Assembly: GCA_949126835.1 (NCBI GenBank)
Contig: OX421495.1
Coordinates: 6,092,011 to 6,156,010 of the forward strand
From: Anisus vortex
Taxonomy: Eukaryota; Mollusca; Gastropoda; Planorbidae
Direction: 5' to 3'
DNA length: 64,000 bases
The position numbers and the translations under genes were made by a program. Each line of letters opens with the position of its first letter. The stretch's first letter is position 1. A model generated the notes under the pieces. It searched no databases, was not told where the DNA came from, and saw nothing but the letters and a program-made list of their open reading frames with translations. Below, in pieces: positions 11,801 through 25,033 of this stretch.

Positions 11801-14800
11801 GAGTTCGGTTCCTGGTACAGCGCGCTGTTTAATGGGTGTGGGTGATGCCCCCCCACTCCCAAAAAACATTTGACCGAACCCCAGACAGAAAAGTTGATAA
11901 TTGTGCAGGCCACACAATCCCCCTGGTAGACTATATAGCTGCATGTGATCTCAGCAACACCCACTTAAGCATTGACCCCCCCCCCCCCAGAATGCTGTGC
12001 ACCCAATTGAGGTGACAAATGTCCAAGAACAAGAGACCTGCACTTTCTTAAAGACCAACAATTTCAGCCTTGACACACATTGCAGTCATCACCCTAAGTG
12101 GGCACAATAATACAGCCCACTCTTGCACAATAAGGGGGAGGGGGAGAAGAAGGAGAGAAGCAGAGAGGAAATTAAATCCATTCAACAGGGAAGAGCTTCT
12201 ACACAATTGCACTTTTGAGTTGATAACAAACAAACACACACACACAAATGTTTGGTTTCCACGCAGTAAAATTTATAGCTAAATATATATAGTGTAGTGC
12301 AATTTTTGTAATCCATTTATAAAACTTGCCCTCAAGTTTATTCTGTTACCCTAGAGTTGTAAATATTGTAAACGTTCTTTTGTCAAAGTGTCATAGCTAA
12401 CTCAAATAGAAGTAATCAAACATTAGAAATTAAACAAACACATACAGACAAAAAAATCCCTATCGTACTAAATACAATTAGGCCTAGTTTATGTTTAAAA
12501 AAAAACAAAAACAAGACAACTCAGAATTTTAGTGTTTCAATAAAAATCTTATGTTGGATAATTTGTCAGAATGTATAAATGAAAAAAAAAAAGCAACTAG
12601 ATAACCTTTTCTTACTACTTAAACTTGTAAAGAAAAACAATAATTTGTTGTCTAAAACAAATACACTTTATGACAAAAAAAAAAAAGTTCATTTCAAAAT
12701 GTAAATAAACAAATATTTTAACTGGTGGATCATAGAAAAACTACAACTATAACTATTATATCTATGTATATAAAACTGTGTGTGTGGAGATTGTGTGAAG
12801 ACAGGTAGAAGATTCAACACAACATCTGCCATATAAACAAATGTTGTACAAGTAGGCTACAGACGACAACGATTATTTTTTTAAATAACATTTGTGTAAG
12901 GAATAAATGTAAAACACAAAAAAAAAAGCCAAAATCAAAAACCCCAAAAATGTACTCACGCAATTTATGGCACTGCTTACAGATGAGGATATCACGAGGG
13001 CAATGAAACTGGTAAGCGGTTCGACCAATCAAATCACTCGGTTCGTAACCTATGAGATTGATGATTCTGAAATGTAAAATATACATGCATTTGATCTCGC
13101 CCCCAAAGAGTCACAATAACCTTCTTGTAACTAACATTAATTTTTAATTGCAGGTCTTGAAATAACCAGCAGTGCAAATCTAGGAAGCATTTAAAAGCCA
13201 TAAAGAGGCAACCCATTTCTTTCATCTCCAATTAATCACCAGCCAGCAGAAGCACAAACTTAGAGAAACAGAATGCCTAGAAATGTGATGTAAACTTTCA
13301 ATATTTAAAGAAACAGGTGCATTGAAAATTTTTTTAATTGAGCACACTAATTGAGGAGGGGAGGGGGGGGGAATTATATACAGGTAAATACTGATGATTT
13401 AAATCTGTTCCAGATCCCACCTGCACAGGCAACCATTTTGAATGGACCAAAATTGAGCGCACTGTTTGTATATAAAGGGACTTTAAGAATGAAGAAGTTT
13501 ACAAACAGATGAAACTAAGAAACACAAATACAAAATCTACTTCTTTATGTCAACCACCAGAGCGTATATATACACATTTTATTGATAATTTTGAAAAAAA
13601 AAATTATTTGTTCATAGAGAATTCATATCTTAATCAAGCTTTTTCGGATTGATATAAGTTGTTTCACAAGATAAGCTGAAGATTTATCATACTGAAGTCT
13701 AAATTATTAATATAATTACAAAAAAAAAGATAAGCTAGGTAATTTTTCTCTTTAGAAATGGTTTGTAATATTAACATCTCACTCAACATCTATACAAACA
13801 ATATGTATAGAATGTCCTTACAAGTAAAGAGAACATTCTGTCCTAAGATGAAATATAAACACTTACATGTAACATGAGCATTGTGTCCTTACATGTAATA
13901 TGACCACATTGTCCTTACATGCAATATTAACACAGTGTCTTACATGTAATATGAACATAGTGTCCTTAAACGTAATAAGAACACAGTGTCCTTACATGCA
14001 ATATGAATATAGTGTCCTTAGATGTAATACAAACATAATGTCCTACCATGTAATTTGAACACAGTGTCCTTACATGTAATACAAACAACAAGTAAAATGT
14101 ATACATAGTGTCCATAATATAAACATAGTGTCCGTACATGTAATATGAACATGGCGTCCTTATATGTAATACAAACAGTGTCCTTACATGTAATATGAAC
14201 TCAGTGTCTTCACATGTAATATGGACACTGTCCTTACATGTAATATGAACACAGTGTACTTACATGTAATATGAACACAATGTCCTTACATGTAAATATG
14301 AATACAGTGTCATTACATGTAAATATAAACATGGTGTCATTACATGTAAATATGAACATAGTGTTATTACAAGTGTAATACTATCAACTCCTAATGCCTT
14401 TACCTGGGATCACAGTATATAAAATGAAAGCTCAAATCATGTCTGCTTATAAACATGTTGCCATCCAAGCGAAGCTCCAGGATGGAGTCGGTGCGCACCG
14501 GTCTACACAGAGCCACCAGGTGCTGAACTTGACCATATTGGGCAGTTCTCTTCAACTGGAGCTTCGAGTTCCACTGGACAAACTGGGAAAGAAAAATCAA
14601 CAAAAAACATTTAAATTCTAGATAATAAATGCAACAGTTTAAGTTGAGAAAATTCACTTTTCGTATTCCATGTACAAAGACTCATTCATACAAGTTTTCT
14701 TCTCCCCCCCCCCCCCCTCAGTGGTATTCAGAGATGGAATAGGTTAGCTGAAGATCTGATAAAAACAACAATATCAATTTCTCAATTTTTTAAACTCTTT

Positions 14801-17686
14801 TTAGCCAAGCAGAACAAGCAGCTAAGACATGGAAACGCGTACATCAAACAGACACTGGATGTGCGTAGGATACAGCCTAATGACAATCGATGTGCGGGAG
14901 ACGTACAACATATGGATAGAGAGCGCAATAATCTTCTAATTAGAATGCCTTTCTGCTAATATATAAGTTAAGATATCTCAGTTTAATGCGAGGTGTGGTT
15001 GAGTTTAGTGAAATTTCATGAACACGCACACTTCTAAACTGTCCCCTAGTTATACCGTACAGGCTTAACAGTCAACAAGTCCCTGCCTTTATTGGGGGTC
15101 CCCCCCCCTCCCCACCCACCGTCAGTGAGTGGGTTCCGCCAATACCTAGTGTTTTTTGTATGGTTTTATTCAACCAAAGGGGCGTCGAGCCCCCAACCTC
15201 TGGCCGTGGAATGCAGAGTGTAACTGGGTTCAGTTCGCAATCAAGTAAAATGTTGCCGCAGTGTTATTCTTTGAAGTCAACTCAAATTAAAACCAAACGC
15301 AACAAGACATCTGCGTCACGGGATCAAAGTTCATCGTGCACATTCGATTCCAGTTGTTTAGAATCGTGAATTAAAACCTTACTTTCATGGCACCAAACTA
15401 ACAGAAAAGCCATTATTCGTCAACTAATAAAACAAAAAACAACAGCACAAAAACATCAGGTTTTGCATAATCAATCCACTGTAGGCCTACACTTAAAATT
15501 AAATTTAAACAAATGTTTGCCTTTAATAGCAAATAATAAGCATTAAGTGAAAAAAAGTTAGAAAAAAACAACAACAGTATTACTATTAGCTTAGAGAAGC
15601 CACAATTAACTCATGGCTTAGAAAATCCACGTCTGGTTTAGAAAATCCACCTTTTGCTTATAAAGGCCACTGATTGCTTATAAAATCAACTACTGACTTA
15701 TAAAGTCCACTATTTGTTAAGAAAGTCCACAGAATTCAGTTACACACCCCGTGTACAGTAAAAAAAAACAAACGCAAACAACAGCAGCACAGAATTTCAA
15801 ATTTGTCCGCAAGCAGGTGGACCCAATTACCAGTGTCCAGAAATGAGTTTCACAAGGTAGAAGAAAGTAAAAAAAAACAACAGCAGCAACCCCCCTCCCC
15901 CTTCCACCAATGTCAGAAAACACCACAGCGTGGCGGCAGCGGCGGTGGCACCAGTAGGTCAGAACACACTTCTCATAATCTACCTGTCGTCACTTTACTT
16001 TCAAACTGACTATTGTTGTTGTTAGATATATTTGTTTGTTTGTTAGTGCTTACCAAGCAAAAACTCTGACCTCCCCCTACCTCCCTGCTTAGTTCTCTCC
16101 CCTTCACCCTCCTATTTTGTTGCTTCTTACAATTTATTCTTTAAGTATAGTCAAGCTTTACAGTGACTTCTTAGTAACTTCTTACACTGCTAGCGGCTCG
16201 GCGCCTTGGGAAAGTCATTGGAAGTGAACTATAGGTATTCGTTACTTGGTACATCAGCGGTTCCCGAAGCGTGTGTGCCTTGGTGCCTATGGGGAGCCTC
16301 AGTATTTTTTACACGGGTGCTGCGGAATTTTGAGGCTTTCATAATTATTATTTATTTTTTTCGTTTTCAGTTCCTTGCAGTAAAATGTTAGTCTACATCT
16401 GGGACATAGACATCGCGAAGGGACTCCTTAGGAAAACTTCACTTCAAAAAGGGGGTACCGCGAGAGCAATAAGTATACGAACCACTGCTGGTACTAACTT
16501 CTCTCTTACCCCCCCCCCCCCCCCCCCCAACCGCACTTTCCACATGGTTTTCATGGACAAACAGGACGTGGGGACTTATGGCTTTAGTCAATAGGATACG
16601 TAGTGTGTATATATATATAGTAGGCCTATAATATAGTATATAGTGTCAGTTTTTTTTCTTGATTAAATTTAACTTTCGGTGGGAAATAAAGAGGGGAGGG
16701 GGTGTGTGTGGATCAAGAACTGGGACACAGTCACCTCCACCATTATACCCCCACCACGCATGGAATCGAGAATACACCCATGTTCTCTTCGGAATAGTGC
16801 GAAAACTTGGGACTCTGTGTTCCAATGTGATTACCCAACTTTTGACCCGTTTCATTTAATACTTCCACTTTGTGACCGACCTTCGATAGAGTTTTTTAAT
16901 CGCTTAACCAGGGCTGTATAATAGATATAATATAGATATACATTCCAAATAATTTGTGAGACAAGTGCAATCTATACTAGAGGCTGTGGCTAAAGTAAGG
17001 TAGTATCACGTTGGACATAGGGCCTGTGAAGCAGCGTTCACCAGTTTCTGTGGCCGCGGCATACCAGATGATTGTGTGGATACCACAATGCCCAGCCGCC
17101 TTTGTTTTACCCCAACTAATGTCAGGCACCCATCGGAGCTGGGTAGACTCAGGGACACCCTCCAGTCCCGGAACAAAGCCTAGCCTTCACCAGGATTCGA
17201 ACCAAGGGTCTTCGGTAAGTTAGTCGAACGCGCTGCCGCTCGGCGGCATTGTTGTGGCCATATTGTTGAGCTAAAGTCGGGTTTAAATATTACAGAATGT
17301 CCAGTTGCAGGCTAGATATACCTCTGTAACTGTAAGTCTATATTCGCCAGTACAGGAATCTGATACATGTTTTGAAGTTATAGCATTCGGTTATTTCTCC
17401 TTCGAGCCTCCGTACACCGAGTGGCAACCCCCAGGCATTTGAGAAACGTTAGATAGATAGATAGCTGATTGCTCACCACATAAGTTGTGGAAACTAGGCT
17501 CTGACTTCCGGTATGGGCAGAACAAACCTTCAGTTCTACAAAGCGTCTCCAAGCCTAACCACCACATAGTCTTTTAGTTGTTTTTTTTTTTTTAAAAAGG
17601 TATTTCATCATTCGGTAATCTTAAACAAATCCTCTACAACAGATGTCGGCAACCTATGGTACGCGGAAGCCCCCCCCCCCCCCCCC

Positions 17687-17719
<33 letters not shown>

Positions 17720-20700
17720 CGATTCAAGTCTCTTCTCAAAGAAATGTATTGGCGGAGCAGGTTGACATTTAGACTGTTGGCACGCTGAATGAATTAGAAA
17801 TCTTACTTTAGCACACAATTGTCAAAAAGTTGCCGACCCCGCTCTGCAATTTATGAAATACTCTTTTGTGTAATTAAGGTAAACACTTTCTTTATTCGGC
17901 TTCTTGTAACACATGGGTCTTACCAGGTAATCATTTTAATATTCCAGAACTTTCCACAAACTTTAAATATACAACGATATACGTGACATATCATAATGTC
18001 TGCAAGTATATTTTATACGTAGTAGGCCATAGATATAAAAAAAAAGTGTGGATGTTTTTTTTTAAAGCACCAATATAATGTTAGAAAAACAAACACAATA
18101 GGACCTAAGGACTCTTTAGCTTAAAGATTTTAACTATTAACTTTAAAAAAAAAACATTTAAACACTTTAGCAAAAAAACACGCACTTTCCCCAACCTTGA
18201 TCAGTTATGCCAAACTTCCCAACCCATCATAATATGTACATTGAAACTCAGGAAGTCTTCGCTGGAAACAAAATTATAGTTTTTAGGTTAGTTTAGCTCG
18301 AAAAACATTCAATATTTTTACACAAATGACGTAGAAGCCGCCATCGGACGTCAGGCGCCATTCCCCCATAATAACCAATGCTTTTATGCGCGATCTATGT
18401 GTACTCTACATCAATGGTATTGGCCCTCACCCCCTCCCTATCTCTACCCGCCTCTTCTTTTATTATTCGGTCTAGATTTCATATGTGAATGTAACAAATG
18501 CACATCTACACTAACTGCTGTTTTACATTTTTAAAAAAGTTGCAACAGTTGCAGTCTCCTGCTTTCTACTTTGTCATTATCTACATGCTGTATCAGACTG
18601 CTCAACGAAACGCCTGGAATTAAACTGTTGGAACATTCACACTTGATTTGGAGATAAGGCGCTATCTGTGGACACTTTTTTTTTTTTAAACATACGCGCA
18701 AAGCTGCTGTTATCTAGTTTTCAAAACGTTCTAGTTCTAATCTAGTTCAAGACCATCTAATTTGGTTTATAGTTCAATACCATCTAATTTGGTTTATAGC
18801 TCAATACCATCTAATTTGTTTTATAGTTCAAGATCATCTCATTTGTTTTATAATTCAAGACCATCTAATTTAGTTAAAGTTATAATTGTTATTCTATTTT
18901 TTTTCAACTAACTTTAGTGTTGGACTAGCGTTTTTTTTTTAAATGGTTGTAAATGTTTTCCATTTTGCTTAATTTATCCATCCAAATCACTAACCAATAT
19001 TGTAAGTTCCGTATATTATAGCCCCAAATCTGTCATCTGTCTCTTGACCTATCTAGTAAAATGAGAACTAGTTTTTTGTGTTGTTGTAAATTTTAATAAA
19101 ATCTGTTATAATATATGAATTGGTTGGCCCAGTTACTTTGTACAATTTATATTTTTAAACTGTTCCGATGTGTAAAGTGTTTGGTCCAGTTACTTTTGTG
19201 CCTTTCTATGAACACTGTTCCAATTTACTTTGTAAATTTACAAACGGTGTAAATTGGTTGGCCTGGTTAGTTTGAATGGACCGAAAGTTCAGTATCTGTG
19301 ACATCATCAACACGAGCGAACACCACAGGGTGAACAACGTAACCCGTTGCATTCAGTTCAGTGAACAGATCAGTCTGAATGCGACAGGTTACGTTTACAT
19401 GAGTTAACGACAACGGTGTAGAAGACCACATCCTTGATATGTTTATTGGATGCCGTTTATGGTTATGTTAAAAGAAAACGTGTTAAGTCACCGCTTTCAT
19501 CCCAAGTTGGTTCATATTACAGAAGTGTCGTCTAAAGTAACGATCATTTCACACTAAAAGGCATATCCGTGATTTAAGGCTCAGGTCCTTGAAGGGTTTT
19601 CAATGGTGGTGTATTTTTTTTTCCTTTCTGAACGCCACTCGGGAAGAAAGAGAACTTGTATTTATTAGTCTTTACATTCGGGACACGGTGACCTTAGCGG
19701 CAGTGCGTTCGGCTGACGTACCGAAGATCCAAGGTTCGAATCCTGGTGAAGGCTAGGATTTGTTCCCAGGTCTGGAGAATGTCCCTGAGTAAAGCCGGCT
19801 GGGCATTGTGCTGGTCATACAATCTCCTAGTACGCCATGACCACAGAAACTGGCCTTATGGATACATTAGGTGATACATTACTTTTCTTTTACATACGGA
19901 AGTACGAATTTCCAAAGCCTTCCAAATGTTTTGACCATTGCCTTCGATAGGGTTACGAGTGGCATCAGATGGAACCGGATTTTGATCTCCCGCTAAACCG
20001 CCTACCCACGTCATCAAAAGGAACAAAAACAAAAGTTACATTAATTGAATAATGACAATATTAAAGACAGTTGTCCACGGCTGACACAGACCTATTTGAT
20101 ATATTTACAGTTGTCCATTAGTCCAATAAAGATGGACCTTCGTAGATCTCTACGATGATAAATTTTACTTTTTTTTTTCAAAGCATTGATACATAAACAA
20201 TTTACACGCGAGGCGCCGCCCCGACCTCCCAAACCACACCCACAGAACCAATGCAATTTATGCAAAGTGAAAACCCCTGATCATACCATTCCTCCACTAT
20301 ATATATGACTACACTTACCCCCCCCCCTGCCCATATGCTATTGGAAAACTTGACGCATGTTAAAGTCCCACTGAACACGGAAATTCTACAAGGAATACAG
20401 GTTATACAAGGGTGTATGTAGGGATAGTTAAAGGGAAAACAGGGCCTTCACAATGTATGTATTGTCACGTGTCTGGGTCAATAATTACTTATATTCAGAC
20501 AGGAGCTTAAAACGTACAACACACAACAACAACTCGATTTCTTTGGTAAAGATTAAAAGTCTGTCACACTGGGTCCTTCATTCTTGGCTGCAGTGAAAAG
20601 AACAAGACTAGCTCCAGAGCATTGAATTTTGAACCTGGATAGGTCTACTCCGGAGTCTTGATTTAACTAATACAATATACACATCATATAGGTAGATAGA

Positions 20701-23700
20701 TGCAGAGATAGACACAAACAAACTAGTTATTCAATCTAGATCTACAGAAACAATTTCTCAAGTAAACAGCGGTATTATTTAAAAAACAAGTTTTAAACCT
20801 CTAGCATTATCTTATATTATACATTACAGACGCTCCTTCTATAAAGAAAGAATACTGCACCCTACGCTCAACCATGGTTTGAGTCTTAGTCCTGCATTTC
20901 TATTAGTGTTTAAAATGTTGTTAAGTTATTGGTTTTCCTGGTTTGTTTACAACCCATTCCATGCCCGGATGCCACTCGGAAAGAGAAGAGTATTTACATG
21001 CATTTGTTCTCGCATAAGGGAAAAGGAAAGTGTTTTTGTCCTTATGTTTATATCTGGGCATTATTTATGGAATAAAAGCTTATGCCACCCCCACCCCTCC
21101 CACCCTTTAAAACTATTATTTCAATACTAACAATAATGGGCTTATGCTCACCATCACCGCCCCTATTTCCTTTATTAAACCTTCCTGTACCGACCTACTT
21201 CTATCTATGCTGCCTTCAGTTCCGCTATATACGCGCCCGGGACTGTAAGGGTTAAAATAACTATCCACGAAGACGTACCCTTATCACAGAATAGAAATCT
21301 ATTTGTGCCACAACACACGCACCCAGTTTGCCCACGAACATAATATTTATTTATTTTTGGATCTATAAAGCATCGTAAAGGGACATACAAATAAAGCACC
21401 AACACACTTTTTAACTGTGCAAGATTAAAGTAATGCATTTTATTTAAAGACCAAGTGAACAGCTTTTTCTCGAAGGGACGAGATTTGTAAAAGTCTCATA
21501 CGGAAGTGACGTGTTAGAAGGACAATAAATAAACAAGACACGACCCACAAAATCTATATTTAACCATTTTGTAAAAAAATAAGACCGGGAAAAGATTCAA
21601 AACACGTGGAAATAGATTCAAAACACGTGAAAATATTCATTTTTCCTTGTCGGAATTCCTTCTCTGACGTCACTACCCTTTGTTGCCATATCAAATGGCT
21701 ACGAGATTTGGATTTTTCCTACGCACATTTAAGTGCTAATATTGAACTAATTACTTGAAAGTTATGTTTAAAATTTTGTATAAATGATTTTATTAGCATT
21801 TGGGTACTGAATACACTATTTACTATCAAAATAAACGTTTATCTCAATTTTGATAAAAAGCTGTTCACTTGGTCTTTAAATTCAAGAAACTTAAGCCGTT
21901 GAGTCATCCTGAAGACATTTGTGAACCATTTGTGCATTGCCCCGCCATACCCACGGCCTATATGGGGCTTGAACATTTTAAAAAATTACTGTACCATATA
22001 CATAATATTATTATATCTGTTTCCATCCACTTTATTACTGTCAATAGAAACTGAACTTGAATGGAGCATCGTCACGCTTTAATTCATTTCTCTTCGCCAT
22101 ATCTCTTTAAAGTATAAAAGCTGGAAATTTCTTCGCACGACGTATTATTATAACGCCAAGGTCATCCACTCTCCGTTGACCCCAATCGCGTTACATCAAC
22201 AGCCCCCCCTCCCCCCATACCCGCATCCCCCCTCCATTCTTCCCCCACTTCTTCCGTCCCATTTGCGTCACGGCCTCGTCCTAGTTAGTTTTCAACCAAT
22301 CAGCAGTTTTAATTCAACTCCACCGGAACATTAGGAAAAGAAAAAAAAAGAGCAGCAGTCAACAAGTTATTTTGTTGTTGGAGATTAAAGCGTGAAGGTC
22401 AATGGTTCAGAAGACGTCTGCTAAGACTTTCTTACAGTTTTTCTTTCATTGTTTTTTTTAATTTATTTAAGCGTCAAAGTCTCTCGCATTTTCTCATCAT
22501 CGTCGTCAACAGGTGAAATGAAATCCTCCCCCACGAAAGCATAACATGTTTTGTTTTGACTGTAAGTACTGTAAGATATTGCACCGCGAAAATTACATAG
22601 GCCTAGGTAAAGTTGCTAGCAGTGTACTTATAGTGAACTGCAGATGCACAGTAAAGCACTGCTTCCATTTATCTTTAACACAAAGGTATGGGCCGGTATT
22701 TTCCATGCAGAACTGAATGTTTTCAGGTCGTTGGCCTGGTCGGTTAAAGTCACAGAAGTAAAGAAAAAAGAAAGAAAAAGCTGGGCGCATATGCAGGAAG
22801 GCGGCGCTCCAAATTGATTAATTAATTGAGTTATTCGCCCTTAGGCATTCTCTGGTCACGTGTCACCATGGCAGCGTCCCGTGTCGGTTCATTTTGTCCC
22901 GCGCCAAAGTGTGGACGTAAGGCTCCTGTTCACAGTGAGCCGCATCGAGACACACAGCGAGCCGCAACAAGACATACATAAAGCCGCACGCGAAAGATTT
23001 TTTTGGAAACTTCCAAAGATTTAGCCCACAGCAGAATAAACGCCTTTTACACCTGGGCGAAAGCCCCCACCCCGCGACCTGACAATTAAAGAATGCGCCA
23101 GGAGTTCCAATGGTACGGTAATGCGAAAACCAAGACTCATTATGTCTCGTAGCTTCTCCAGTCCAAGCCCTACATCACATAGGCTGGCAAACCCTGTTCT
23201 ACCCAGTAATCCAGCCAAAGGTTGACTGCAAACCCAAATAGACGTTTGGATGGCACAGCAAAACGAGGCCGAGGCAAAGTAAAAAAAAACGCTCCCTATC
23301 AGCCAGAGGGGGGAGCAGCTCCCAACAAAATCGGGGATATGTCGACTGCTCCAACTGCGGAACAGTGTGGGAGCATCAGAGAAACGGACATAGCTACATG
23401 TAACCATAAGATTTCCCAAACGAAACATGAAAAAATGCGCCAGGAGATTGCGAGATGTATCCAAGCTTGATACATGATTTATGGAAATGTTATAAGTCTA
23501 AAGCACGCGACACGCTGGTCGCATGCGGCCCACCAAGTCGATTTTTGTGGCCCGCCAGTATGCTTTAAACAAAAAATTAGCTTACTATTCGTGAAATTCA
23601 GACAGCTAGTAGTGTTTCTTACTATGTTAGTAATAATAAAGATAGTTCACTTTGGTATAATTCTTTGTGTCTAAATTGTACATTGGCATATTATTTGTGA

Positions 23701-24991
23701 TAAGTAGTAAAACGAGTTTTAAGATGTATGAAGTGTTTTTTGTCTTCATTTGCGCCACGGATAAACATTGTCTGAAAATGATACTACTTTACATGTTACG
23801 AAATACACATTAAAATTTCTGTCTGGCACAGATGTGTATGGGCTGCCGTTGATGTTCCAAATATCTTTGTGGAGGGGAGATGGGGAGAAGATATTAATGC
23901 CGATTAAAAAGAAACTGTTCGTGAATAACAATGCAGAACTGAACACGCACGCACCTAACGGCGAGGATCAGTTTGTAATATGATTGCCCGTTTCTATTTT
24001 AAAAAGCACGCAAATAAAATGTATTCTCAGCAGACGGGTTAACTACGTCACCACACGATTGGCTCCCGCTAACCGGGAGGAGACATTTCCGAGCCGTCCT
24101 TATTTTTGGACGAGGCGGGGGAGAGAGTGAGGGGAAGGGGGCTTGATAACGACCTTGGCATTCAGCCCCCACACCAGCAACAACAACAACAACAGCAACA
24201 GTTTCTACAGTACATGGCCACCCCCCTAGGGAATGTGAGTTCGTGCAACCCAATCAATAAATAAGGAAACGCTCAACTTTACAACAACAAAAAAAAAAAA
24301 ATGCGACACCCGAACTCATAATAAAAAATCAATGATGCATTATTGACAGGGTCACTGCTCGGAATGTTTGGTTTCAGCATATATTTTGATCAAAGCAAAA
24401 ACACAGAAAAACATAAATAATACGACTCTGATTTATGTTCTCCTTTAAAAAAAAGTTAGAATGCATTATATATTTTTGATGCAACAGTATGATTACAAAA
24501 AAAAAAAAGAAGCTTTATAACTGTTGTCATTTAACTGTATTAATTTTAGTTATATACGTTATTAAGGGTTTATGATCTGTGAATACAGGTTTAAATAAAC
24601 GTACTTTATAAATAAATGCTCAATCAATGAAAAAAAAAAAGGAATCAATAGAAAAAAACTACATAGGCTTGTATAAACAATTACGTAATACGTTTTGGCT
24701 CTCTGATGCATGTCGCATGAGCACATAAACACAGATCTATGTGTATTAACACAGCTGTAGCATCCCTGATAATTATTGAACTCATTGTTGTTATTGTGTT
24801 GTTGTTTTGTAGAGAGTCCGTGTCACGTGTGGCCAGTCGTATGATGCAATGGGGAAAACCGCGTTACGGTCATCGTGGGCTTAAGCTAAATCAACACAAT
24901 AGTTTGAGTGTAAGCCGTGACATGTAACAATAATTGTAGCCCTACTTCATACTTCTTTTTTAAAATACAATTTTGTCTGTTTAAAGTAAGA

Positions 24992-25033
<42 letters not shown>

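Noticed and set aside
23021..23470. Overlapping plus (82 codons) and minus (147 codons) ORFs in a GC-richer patch
   Set aside because: No recognisable motifs on either strand and no splice context fitting the host gene; probably an old repeat.
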